Assembly: GCA_020186115.1 (NCBI GenBank)
Contig: WSYJ01000180.1
Location: 186,001 to 250,000, forward strand
Source of the DNA: Histomonas meleagridis
Taxonomy: Eukaryota > Parabasalia > Tritrichomonadida > Dientamoebidae
Length of the DNA: 64,000 nt
Direction of reading: 5' to 3'
Positions 1 to 10,069 of the stretch are shown here, in pieces. Within the stretch, counting starts at the first letter, position 1; each line of letters begins with the position of its first letter. The notes beneath the pieces were generated by a model. It was given only the letters and a program-made list of their open reading frames with translations. It did no database searches and had not been told where the DNA came from. The translations under genes were made by a program, and so were the position numbers.

Positions 1-327
1 TATTCCACTTCATCATCATATATTTGTTATACTAAGTCGATCACGCAATTTATTATTGATTTAAAGTTTTGGGTCATTTCAGACGATAGATCCGACCACT
101 TATCACAGAATTGTATACTTTACTCAATTTCAACGATATCACCGCCTTTTTGACTATTTCATGAGGTTACACCAAATCCAACTTTTTGAATGGTATTTCT
201 GTTAAAAACGATCAAAAGTAGTCCCCATTTTTGAACATCAGTTTACTTATCATTAATCTTCATGAATAAAATTAACAACGAAATAAACAATAAATTTAAT
301 AGAAAAGAATTTTTTATTTAATTAATT
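1..327. other. window edge, no gene seen
   Basis: No reading frame or known motif can be supported here. The stretch is AT-rich and lies 3' of the minus-strand sulfatase-like gene. An A/T-rich run with AATAAA-like words just past that gene's stop codon could serve as its 3' processing region. Confidence 0.5.
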
Positions 328-3228
328 TCAAACCGACAATGTTTGACTATCTGAAGATTCTTCTTCTTCAAACTTACCTTTTTCCTTTGGGTCCAATTCA
401 ATTTCATCTGGTTTATTATGATAAAAAGTATAAAATGCAAAACCAATTACTTCTGTAATTACGCCAAACAACAGCATTATAATAATCGGAATTCCAGTAA
501 TTACTTCCATGAAGAAATCATCATTCAACTTCAATTTCAAAGGCTGACCAAATTCACATTTACCTTTTTCAATGCATTTGTTATCTCTAAAATCGTAATT
601 ATATAATCTATTATTATAAGTCAAATAAGTTTCCACACTTATATGTTTAAACATTTTTTTAAACTTTTCTTTTGCTTTTTCTGTACCTAATTTCATAGGA
701 GGAACGGATTTATTTCTTAAACAAGTTGGATAACTTACATGTTGATAAAAATGAGCACCGTTTTCATCGCCAGTATGAGTTCTTAATAAAGAAGTTCCAT
801 CTCTAAATTCAGCATTAAACGTCGTTAAAGAAAATGAATTCCAACCAGTTTTATCAATATCATTTCTAATTTCATTTACTGATTTATCTTTTAAATCATT
901 TAAAATTTTATAACTATAATCAATTAAATTTCTATTTCTTCTATGAGTCGGTTGCATATTAGTACCATTTAATTTATTTAAAATATCTTCAATAGTATAA
1001 ATTAAATCATTATGATCAGTAGGAGTTTTTATAGTTTTACCAGATAATTCATTTAATTTTAATATTTCTTTAATTTTAGGATCATCACCTAAATAACCGA
1101 TCATTCCAGAAGTTACATAAAAAGAATCAATTCCACTTGAATGATGTACACAATCAGAACTAAAAACTATATTATCAAATATAGGTGAATCTGAATCATG
1201 AATTGGAATATCTCTAGTACCATGATCACCAGTAATTATAAATATAGTATTAGGATCATTTTCTTTTAACCAATCTAATACTTTACCGATTTGATATTTA
1301 TCTGCATATTTATTAACTCTTAAAAATCGTGCTTCTTTTTTTTGTTCTGAATTCATATTTTTTGTAATTGGAATTATTTCTTCATAAAATTGTTCTTGAT
1401 CATAACCATAATATGGAAGATGTGATTCGATTGATAAATAAGTTCCAAAAATTGGTTTATTTTGACCTGTTCTATTTAAATAATCTCGATTTTGTTTCCA
1501 ATGTATAATAAATTCTTGTGATGTAAATCGATCTGCTGACCATGTAGTATTTTCTGGAATTGTATTTGGATCAATTCCTAAAGCTTTAGCATTATCTTTT
1601 CTTGGTAGATAAGCTAATACATAATCATACCATTTAGGAAAATCTAATCCAATTTTTTTCATTTTTTTTGTTAATTTTTCCACTTCTTCTTTTGTACAAG
1701 TTTTAAGTTTAGGAAAATTATTTTCTCCTATTAATTCTTTAAATTTAGTATCATTAATTAAATCTCCAAATGCTTCTTTACATCTTAAACGTTGTTCTGC
1801 TTCTTCTTTTGCAGGTCTTCTCCATACCCAATTTCGTGCTCCATCAAATTCAGGTAAAGTAGAACTTAAAGAAATACTTCGATATCCATAATTACGCATT
1901 TGACTAGGTAAATCATCAGAATGTATATAACTTCCATCAATTATATTTAAATATGTTTGTGATGGTGGAATACTTGTCATTAATGAATGCCATCCAGATG
2001 ATGTAGGAATTCCATGTGATGATAATCCACTAAATGTAATTCCATATTTTTGATATTTATGAAGATTTGGCATAATTTCCGGATTATAATATGATGTATT
2101 TGTAATTAATTGTTTAGGATCATTATCTTTAATTGAGGTATGTTCTCGAATATATTCTTTTGATATTAATAAATATGATGGTGTTAAACTTTCATAAATT
2201 AATACTAAAACATTTGGCATTTGTTTAATTAATGGTTTTTGTTTTGGTGGTTGATAATTTTTACATTCTGCTTCATTTGGATTATATGCACAAAATGCTT
2301 GCATATCTCCATGAACAGCTGGATAAATAGGATTTGGTCGATTATCTAACCAACGTCTACCAGGTGGTAAATAAGAACGAACTAATTCAAGAAATTGTTT
2401 TTGTGTGCTTCGTGGTAATCGTTTTTCAAAATGTGAAAATGCTAAAAAAACACCTTCAAAATATGGAATTGTTGAAAATTTGGAAGTTTTTGTGTCTGAA
2501 GGAATGAAAAATGTTTCAAATAGAAGGATTATATATATAACAAAAAGAATATGATATATTTTAAATAAGGTGGTTTTGAATGTTCGTGATAAAATGCTTG
2601 TTTTATGATCAAAATATTCTTTCCCTGGAGATTTGGATTTAGTAAGAAGTCCTTTAATTGTGGATGAAAGAATTTCATCTCTTTTGAAATAGAGATAATA
2701 ACCTTGAAGAATAAACCAAATAAGAATAATAGAAATGGTTGAAGCCCAAAAACCTGGAGAATCAAGAATGGATTGATAAACAATGTGCACTTCAACGGAC
2801 TTAGTCTTACCATTTGGAATGTTGTAGATGGGTGGAACAAATAATTTGGATTGTCCACCAAAGCGTCCAACATACGCAGTAAAAATAGAAGGGAGAGTTT
2901 GCTGCATATTGATGCGTGAGTAATCAAAGTCATATAAGGTAAATCCAAAAATTTCAAAGTAAATCCCATAAAATAAACAGTTTGGATATATATGGGAGAT
3001 TTTGAACCTATCAAAAATCTTTTTATCAACCCAATAATGAGCAACGCCAAGGAACCCAAATTGTGCAATTTGTCTAAATAGTACAAGAAGCCAGTTATAT
3101 GGCGCCCCTAAGTATGTTAATTTTGAAGTGGTTTCATAAAAACCTTTGCAGCATATAAGATAAATAGTGGGAATTGAGCAAATAATAGGTAGAATCCATG
3201 CTGTAGGAGCAGATTTAATGGCTTCCAT
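328..3228 (-). CDS. multi-pass membrane protein with sulfatase/alkaline-phosphatase-fold domain
   Basis: This is a 966-residue protein starting at ATG (MEAIKSAPT); the frame extends three codons further only to a GTG. The N-terminal ~250 residues hold several hydrophobic membrane segments. A large extracytoplasmic domain follows with the hallmarks of the sulfatase / LtaS-like alkaline phosphatase superfamily: a metal-binding strand NVLVLIYESL near residue 337, a nucleophile-type segment PTSSGWHSLMTS near 405-418, and TGDHGTRD near 667. One more membrane helix lies near 910-935, followed by an acidic cytoplasmic tail. The family cleaves or transfers phosphate or sulfate esters, including head-group transfer to glycans or lipids; the substrate here is unknown. 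The layout of multiple N-terminal helices plus an exoplasmic catalytic domain suggests an enzyme acting on surface or lumenal glycoconjugates. The fold call is solid and the reaction is inferred. Confidence 0.85.
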   Translation of the reverse strand: MEAIKSAPTAWILPIICSIPTIYLICCKGFYETTSKLTYLGAPYNWLLVLFRQIAQFGFLGVAHYWVDKKIFDRFKISHIYPNCLFYGIYFEIFGFTLYDFDYSRINMQQTLPSIFTAYVGRFGGQSKLFVPPIYNIPNGKTKSVEVHIVYQSILDSPGFWASTISIILIWFILQGYYLYFKRDEILSSTIKGLLTKSKSPGKEYFDHKTSILSRTFKTTLFKIYHILFVIYIILLFETFFIPSDTKTSKFSTIPYFEGVFLAFSHFEKRLPRSTQKQFLELVRSYLPPGRRWLDNRPNPIYPAVHGDMQAFCAYNPNEAECKNYQPPKQKPLIKQMPNVLVLIYESLTPSYLLISKEYIREHTSIKDNDPKQLITNTSYYNPEIMPNLHKYQKYGITFSGLSSHGIPTSSGWHSLMTSIPPSQTYLNIIDGSYIHSDDLPSQMRNYGYRSISLSSTLPEFDGARNWVWRRPAKEEAEQRLRCKEAFGDLINDTKFKELIGENNFPKLKTCTKEEVEKLTKKMKKIGLDFPKWYDYVLAYLPRKDNAKALGIDPNTIPENTTWSADRFTSQEFIIHWKQNRDYLNRTGQNKPIFGTYLSIESHLPYYGYDQEQFYEEIIPITKNMNSEQKKEARFLRVNKYADKYQIGKVLDWLKENDPNTIFIITGDHGTRDIPIHDSDSPIFDNIVFSSDCVHHSSGIDSFYVTSGMIGYLGDDPKIKEILKLNELSGKTIKTPTDHNDLIYTIEDILNKLNGTNMQPTHRRNRNLIDYSYKILNDLKDKSVNEIRNDIDKTGWNSFSLTTFNAEFRDGTSLLRTHTGDENGAHFYQHVSYPTCLRNKSVPPMKLGTEKAKEKFKKMFKHISVETYLTYNNRLYNYDFRDNKCIEKGKCEFGQPLKLKLNDDFFMEVITGIPIIIMLLFGVITEVIGFAFYTFYHNKPDEIELDPKEKGKFEEEESSDSQTLSV

Positions 3229-4045
3229 TTTCTTCACACAAAAAAAGAACCAAGTTCAATATTGAACACTTCATGGTTTTTTTTTTCAATATTTGATAAA
3301 CTTTTTCTGATGTTTCACGAACTTTTTCTTTTGTGAGTTTGGGTTTATCAATTAACCCTCAAATTCACCTTTGACAACCTTTTAAATTTGTGCCAGAGAG
3401 TATTTAATTTGTGCCAGAAAATATTTAATTCGTTGTTCCTCTCCGAATGAGGATCCTGTTCCATTGTGCAAAAGTCTTTGAACTATGCAAAACATGTGCT
3501 TTGTCTCCAGAAAAGTTCATTAAAGTTTATATAAGAATTTTTTTTTTTTGATGATGATTACTTTTGGGTTCAATTTGAAATCATCGTCGCAGTTAATATG
3601 ACTTTTTGATTGAAGTATACTTCAAATATCGGCTGATGTTCATAATTCCGATCGAAATTCACCTACTTTTTCAATCAAGCCGACTAAATTGTTGGGTGTG
3701 ACAATTTGTGTCATATTACACCAAAAATCGTGTGGCAAATGTTTCAAACAAATTTGTTTCAATCATGGGTAAATATATATGAGTAACGAAAAATAATACA
3801 ATCCATGGTTGCCTTTATCGAAAAATATGTTCAATGAACATAAAGCGATCTCCCTATAAAAGCCTTTGATTGACAAAGTATCAATTTTCCAAAAAAAAAT
3901 TAGCACCTGAATTTATTTAACAGCTATTGAAAGCTACTAAATTCTAAATACTTCCTTTAGCAATGGGGGTTTAGTGGAATGCTTGCAAAACTCAAATAAA
4001 AATGAATATTATGCATTACCAGATATGTAATTCTGCATTGTACCT
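3229..4045. other. intergenic, no gene supported
   Basis: This is the upstream region of the sulfatase-like gene. No reading frame longer than a few dozen codons with protein-like composition is visible. A poly(T) tract near 3540 and scattered AT-rich words are all that can be seen. Confidence 0.45.
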
Positions 4046-4880
4046 TTACATCAAGAAATAAAGTTTGATACAAACATTTGTTCTAAAACATTTCAAACCC
4101 ATAACTTTAAAGTATATTATAAAGTTTGAAAGCATATAATTATCTGGTGCAAGATTAAGCTTGATTGGAAGATTAATTCCATGAGCTACTTGAAAACCAT
4201 ATCTATATTTATCTGGTTGATTTGATGCAGTAAATATTCGTAATAAATTAAGTGAATTATAATAATATATCATAGTTTCTTTAAATATTAAGTGAAAGAT
4301 CAAAAAGCTCAAGTATAAAATTACTATAAAAAATATGTTGGCTCACATGCTTTCATTGTAAGTTCATAAATTGCTTTCTTCTAAAAAGTGATTTGATAAA
4401 ATGAATATCTTCTTCAAGAGTAGGAACAAGTGATATAATGCCTAAATTGTTATTAACTTTTTTAAGTGCATCTAGAAGACCTGCTTTAATTTGTTGGATC
4501 CAATCAAATTTAAATGATGGATAACTGATAATTTCATATAGAACCCATTTAGAAATGACGATAGGGAACTATCATGATAGGAAACTGGCAGTCAGGTTCT
4601 TCCAACCTTTATGTTCATGTTTAAGATTACCATTGCAGTCGGTTCTTCCAACCTTTATGTTCACGTTTAAGATTACCAAATGATTCAAGGATGATGCGGA
4701 TGATTTTTGCAACACTACAATTCTTATATGTTTGAGGTGTAAAAGGAATGCTAATGTTATTTCTCAAACCATATTAACCGTTCGTGGGATAGGTGGGAAA
4801 AACGAGTTTATAACCATTGGTAATGCATCACGATAAGCTGTAATTAATTTTGCACCACTTCCAGAATTGCAAATATGACA
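4046..4880 (-). pseudogene. decayed protein gene of unrecognised family
   Basis: On the minus strand several consecutive protein-like stretches lie in different frames, broken by stops and small indels. In order they include fragments such as AKLITAYRDALPMVINSFF, TPQTYKNCSVAKIIRIILES, VLYEIISYPSFKFDWIQQI, TLEEDIHFIKSLFRRKQF and an 88-codon 3' portion containing NQPDKYRYGFQVAHGINLP. Their balanced composition contrasts with random AT-rich translation, so this looks like one ancestral reading frame of at least ~250 codons with several frameshifts. A ~46-bp imperfect tandem duplication at 4588-4680 is one of the lesions. No family could be assigned. Confidence 0.55.
4588..4680. repeat. 46-bp imperfect tandem duplication
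   Basis: Two adjacent copies (about 4588-4634 and 4635-4680) share the sequence around 'GGTTCTTCCAACCTTTATG', with single-base differences. The duplication sits in the decayed minus-strand gene and contributes to its frame disruption. Confidence 0.8.
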
Positions 4881-5035
4881 AATAACATTTATTTAATAAA
4901 GCTTTATTAAAAAGTCGATATTTATAAACACTTTTCAAAAATCCGGAATTTTGTGGACATACGGTGTTAAATTCAAAGCATTCAATCGTATTATTGTTCT
5001 GAAAATTGATATAAATAATTCATCCGTTAACAGAA

Positions 5036-8000
5036 ATGAATGAAGAATCCTCAGACAAAAAGCTACTAATAAATTACCTTTTGCAAATAGAACGAATTGT
5101 TTTCAACTTGAATAAAGAAAATATTGAAGCATCAATAAAATCAACATTTGATTATTACAATCCAGACTTTGAATATTCATTTAATCTTATCATTTGTCAA
5201 TTAATATCTTTAGTATTTTGTTCACCAGTAATAAACTTTGATGTATATTTAGAATATATAAAAAGGCTTGAAGGAAAAGAAGATGAAATTATGAAAAATC
5301 AATCATTAAAAATAATTAATTTACTCACACAATACTCCATTAAACAATCTTCATATTTTCTCATACAAAAGTTATATGAACAAAAATTAATTAGTCCTGA
5401 TGTAGTAAAAAATATAGACACAATATATTTTGCTCATTTAAAAACCAAAAAGCAACTCAAGAAATATTTACCTTATATAGAAAAAATACCTGGCTATTTT
5501 ATATATGCAGGTTCTTTTGATCGAGTGTTCTTTGATAATTATGAAGAACTTTCAAAGAATGATTGGGAACTTCATAAACAATATATTAAAGAAGGACATA
5601 ATCCAAATGAAATTGCGAAAATAATTCGAAATGATGAAATCGAAAAACTTCAAGAAATATCATCACAAACAAATTTTGATTTTAATCAAACAATTGAACC
5701 ATCACTTTATGAAAGATGTGATTTTATTAACAATTGGAATGTTTCATTAATTGATTATGCAGCATTTTTTTCTGCAATTAAATGTTTTAAATTCTTATTA
5801 TTAAATGGTGCAAATATACGTAAAACAGGTAAATATGCAGTTGCAGGTGGAAATGAAGAAATTATTCATTTATGTGAACAAAATAATTCATCATTTGATA
5901 AAGCATATAAAGCAGCAATTGAATTTCATCGAAATGATATCTTTAAATATTTATATGAAGATAAAATTAATAAAATTGATAATTTAGAAAATTTCGGAAA
6001 AGAATGTATATTATATAATAACTATGAAATTCTATCATATTTAGAAAAATATTTGGATATTAATGATTCATTAATTAATTTATCTATACAAAAAGGCAAT
6101 TTGTTTCTCACAAAATATTTTCTTGTTGGTAGACAAATTCAAAGTCATGTTTTATTCACAGCTATTGATTCTAAAAACGTAGAACTTTTCAAATTTATAC
6201 TTGAGCAAAAAGGAATAGATATTAATTTTAATAAAAATAGTATAACTAAAACACCGCTTGCGTATGCTTGTGAAGTCGATTGTATTGAAATTGTCGCATT
6301 ACTTCTTGAACAAGAAGGAATTGATATAAAAATTAAAGGTGTTTATTTTTTAATTTTTATATTTGTTTTAAATAAATTATTTTTCATAATTCTATGTGGA
6401 ATTTATTCATATGTTTTGATACATTACTTATGTATTTATCGAGAGAAGGTAATAGTAAAATTATGCAAAAGGTTCTTAATAAAAATGAAATTGATATTAA
6501 TGCTAAGGATATTTATTTGTTTTATTTTTAGATGGTTTAGTTGATTTTGGGCTTTAAAATATTATTTGGAATTGATTCAAATTATTTAGAACAGCTCTTA
6601 TTTTTGCATCTGATTGTGGTCATTCAGATATTGTTAAATTGCTTCTTGAACAAAAAAATATTGAAATCAATATCAAAAATGTTTGATAATTTTCTTTAGA
6701 TTTTATTTTTATGATTTTATCTATTAAAATTTATTATGGAATTTATCCTCTTTTTTCACAGCACTTATATTATCTGTTTTAAATGATCATATTGAGGTCA
6801 CAAAATTACTTCTTGAACATGAAAAAACTGATGTTAATGAAAGAATTGTAAAATTATACTATTTAATGTTTAGCAAAAATTCATAAAATTTTTTGATAAT
6901 ATTTGGAATTTTTTCATATTTATTAAGTCTGCACTATATGTTGCATCTAAAAGACAACGTGTTAAATATGTTGAGTTATTACTTAAACATAAAAAAATTG
7001 ATGTTAATATAAAAAATGTTTATATTTTTCATATAATATTTGATTTTATAAGTTTGGATTTTAAAGTAAAATTTGGAATCTCTTCAGAAGATTTATAACA
7101 TCGCTTATGGTTGCTTCAAAAAATGGTTACATTGAAATTGTCAAGTTACTTCTTGAACATGAAAAAATCGATGTTAATATTAAGAATATTTATTCACTTT
7201 ATTTAAAAAGAATATTTCATAATGATATTTGGAACTTGGTTAAAATATTCAAAACAGCACTTATCTATGCATCGCAATATGGAATGAATGATGTCGTTAA
7301 ATTGCTTCTTGAAAAAGATGGAATCAATGTCAATGATAATACTATTTATTTGTTATATTAAATGTTATTTTTTCAAATATCATATTTCATAAAAACATTT
7401 GGAAATCATTCGAACTATTTTTTACGGCACTTATGTATGCATCGAAAAATGGTTACATTGAAATTGTAAAATTATTACTTGGAAAAGAAGAAATTAATGT
7501 CAACACTCAAAATAATCATTTGTTTTACTTGAATTTTATTTAGAAAATTTAATATTTCGAAATAATATTCGGAAATTATTCAAAATATTGTATACAGCAC
7601 TTATATATGCAACTGAAAATAATCATATAGAAATAGTTAAATTACTTCTTGAACAAAAGCAAATTGATATCAATTCTAAAACTATTTGTTCGTTTTCTAT
7701 AAAACTTGTTTTACTTATTTTATATTTCAAAATGTTTTATGGAAATTATTTAAAATAGTTCGAACAGCACTTATATATGCATCTGAAAATGGTTATATTG
7801 AAATTGTAAAATTACTTGTTGAACAAAAAGGAATTGATATTAATTATAAGAATATTCTTTTATCCGATTGAAAGTTAATATCATTTATAATATGTTTCGA
7901 AATAATATTAGGAATATATTGAAAATATTTATCACAGCATATATGTATGCATCCGAAAAAGGATATAATGAAATTGTTAAATTACTTGATAAACAAAAAG

Positions 8001-8130
8001 GTATAAATAATATCAATGATGAAAATGTATTTTTAAATTCTTTAAAGATATTTCTGATCCTTTATTTTCTTCAATAAATACAATCGAACCTAATAATACT
8101 TATGATGTATTAGAACTATTTAATGAATGA
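5036..8130 (+). CDS. DUF3447-ankyrin repeat protein with interrupted ankyrin modules (gene 1)
   Basis: The uninterrupted 5' part (5036-6340, 435 codons, ATG start) is a classic trichomonad DUF3447 protein. It has a helical N-terminus, the conserved core around residues 170-320 (for example SLYERCDFINNWNVSLIDYA and GGNEEIIHLCEQN), then ankyrin repeats. From 6341 the gene continues as ten intact 30-codon ankyrin modules of the form T-A-L-x-Y-A-S ... L-L-x-E-x-x-x-I-D-x-N-x-K-N. They start at 6421, 6591, 6758, 6928, 7098, 7254, 7424, 7594, 7764 and 7934. Successive modules are separated by spacers of 80, 80, 77, 80, 80, 66, 80, 80, 80 and 80 nt. Most spacers are 2 mod 3 and several hold stops, so the modules cannot be translated as one frame unless spacers are removed or bypassed. 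After the last module, skipping 20 nt (8027-8046) gives a plausible acidic tail DISDPLFSSINTIEPN... ending at TGA 8128-8130. The joined model is my inference; the 5' frame and the modules are direct readings. Confidence 0.6.
6341..8026 (+). repeat. array of ankyrin modules plus ~80-nt spacers (170-bp unit), diverged
   Basis: Ten units follow each other, each a 90-nt ankyrin module preceded by a spacer. The units are well diverged in sequence, yet eight of ten spacers are exactly 80 nt. The spacer starts with RTTTAT-like sequence and ends with a block resembling TTTCAAAATAATATTTGG, whose GG ends exactly 21 nt before the next module in every unit. None of the ten modules contains a stop or indel. 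Confidence 0.85.
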
Positions 8131-8847
8131 TCTTAATAAAAGTTAATAAATAGATTATATGTTTTGGATTCATATCATATACAAAGATAATTAAGGTAAA
8201 TTGTTATTGAAATTTCTCATTTTTGATGAAATATTTTATTATATTATTATTAATGAGCAAAATATATGAGCTTCAGATACAAAATATCATTCAAATTTTT
8301 TGCTTTTATTCTGTATTAAACAGATTTCACATCCCCTTTAAAAAAAGCTAACATATAACTTCAAATATATCAAAAACATATATAAAAATGATTAGCGGCG
8401 CTAAATTTGAAGTTGAGGTGCATACACTTAACTCTTGAATGGGATTTGAATTATTAAAACTTGAATACAGCGTTTAAAGTGATTATAAGAATCATTTATG
8501 CCAAAATTATTTTAATTGATAAACATGTTGTACAAAAAAGAAAACAACAAAACAAACATAATTATTATTTCATTTTAATTTTATTATATTCATTCTGTGT
8601 TTTTTTCAATAAATTTAATGAAATTTCATTAAATGTATTTTCTCTTCCAAAATCTAATTGATAACTTAAAAATGTTTTGGAAGGAATTGAAAAAATAATC
8701 TCATAAAGCAGTACAAAATTATCGAAACAAAACAAATCTTTTGATGATATTAAAGAATTCTAAATTTTTATTCCATTAATATTATTTCTGAATCATTAAT
8801 GCCAAAGCAAAATCACATTTTGATCTGTTTCATGTTTATTAAATTTT
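8131..8847. other. intergenic between two convergent ankyrin genes
   Basis: The region is AT-rich. A 66-codon frame (8461-8661) begins only at TTG and has hydrophobic, low-complexity composition typical of chance frames. No RNA gene or repeat could be supported. Confidence 0.45.
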
Positions 8848-9639
8848 TACGGTTTCAGTTCCACATTTTCAGGATAATTTGGATCCAAAGCAGCTCCGTG
8901 CCCTCTATTTATGCACACGTCTGATGCCTTCACGCCGAAGTTATTTCTTATTGATGGGTCAGCTCCTGCTTTAACAAGAATCGAAACGCAATCAGAGTTT
9001 TCTTGATCGCCTGCAATATGGAGTGGCGTTGCTCCAAATACAAAAAACTAAACTTCAAAATCAGCAACGTTTGGATTACCTCCAAAATCGAGAATCATTT
9101 TAATAATTTCCGGTTCACTTGATTGTGCCGCATAATGCAATGGTGTCCAAAATCAATTAAAAAGAAATACCATTATAAAAATGTTAAGAAACATCAAAAA
9201 ATATTGCGAAATATCATCTGCTGTTAAATCAGCACCGATATTAATTAATGCACATACAGCTTGATAATTCTTTTTAGCAATGGCTATCATTAATGGTACA
9301 CGAAAAAGAAAAAATAAACACCAAAAAATGAATTGGAACTAAAAGTATTATATCGAGATTTTAAAAAATAAAAATTAACATCTTTTGCATTGACATTAAC
9401 ATTATTTGCGAGAAGATAATGAAGACATTGGATAGATTTATTTTCAATGGATGCAATAAGAAGCGTCTTAGATTAATAAAAAATTAATATTTTTATACTG
9501 ATATTAAAAATTAAAAATACCCTTCTGTTAACTGTGACTTTAGATGGAACAAGAAGCTGGAATTCTTCTAAGTTATCTTGTGCGCATAATTCAAATGCTT
9601 TTTTAACATCTTCTTCTTTATTAACTTCAGTACTCATTT
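8848..9639 (-). CDS. ankyrin-repeat protein with interrupted repeats (gene 3)
   Basis: The minus strand reads from ATG (9639-9637) as MSTEVNKEEDVKKAFELCA..., then ankyrin modules TLLIASIENK (9466-9380), VPLMIAIAKK (9299-9213), TPLHYAAQSS (9146-9060) and TPLHIAGDQE (from 9029). It ends ...NVELKP with TAA at 8848-8850. The repeats are well-formed (GADLTADD, GADPSIRNN), so the coding parts look under selection. Between parts lie AT-rich insertions: 9467-9520 (54 nt, GT...AG ends, in-frame stop), 9300-9379 (80 nt), 9147-9212 (66 nt, in-frame TGA) and an 18-nt insert at 9036-9053 carrying TAG. Removal of the 18 nt restores D-F-E-G-A-T-P-L-H, the expected inter-repeat loop. The interruptions fall in the same loop as in the two DUF3447 genes. 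This is either a multi-intron gene or a pseudogene; I favour the former because every repeat is intact. Confidence 0.6.
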
Positions 9640-9719
9640 TGTTGAATTAATGTCAATATGCTCCACTTAAAATTGAATAATCAAATAATTCAAATAAAAC
9701 GTTAATATTTCACATGTAA

Positions 9720-9956
9720 ATGAACAATCAAGTCAACGTTAGTGAAATTAGATACGAGTATCTAAGTTTAAGCGATACACTGAGAGAGGAGTATTCCCTT
9801 TATGGAAAACCACCATTTGAAGGTGCACCAATAGAGATATTTCAAGATTATTTAATGGATGGGGAACCAAATCCTCGTAGCACTGAACTAAAAAACGACC
9901 CACGCTACATACGCTATCTTGAGTGCAAAGATATTTTGAGTAAAATCAAAAAATGA
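9720..9956 (+). CDS. small hypothetical protein (78 aa)
   Basis: A 78-codon frame from ATG has an ordinary hydrophilic composition: MNNQVNVSEIRYEYLSLSDT, a Pro/Gly-containing middle, and a basic end. TCACAT at 9710-9715 fits the short-leader initiator seen at neighbouring genes, which supports transcription from here. It is divergent from the ankyrin gene at 9639, with only 80 bp between the two ATGs. I recognise no family, signal peptide or membrane segment. Confidence 0.6.
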   Translation: MNNQVNVSEIRYEYLSLSDTLREEYSLYGKPPFEGAPIEIFQDYLMDGEPNPRSTELKNDPRYIRYLECKDILSKIKK

Positions 9957-10069
9957 ATTAATTTATAAAATAAAAATCACAAATTAGTGTTGATACCAAT
10001 GGCACAAACAAAGGAAATCATAAGTTTAATTGATCACAAGTGATTCAGATTCAAAAATGTTTACTTATT

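Noticed and set aside
6341-8026. Serial -1 ribosomal frameshifting across spacers
   Set aside because: The spacer length would formally fit, but ten successive events and early stops in several spacers make it far less likely than removal at the RNA level.
8461-8661. 66-codon plus-strand frame
   Set aside because: It starts only with TTG, has hydrophobic AT-driven composition and no initiator or homologous motif.
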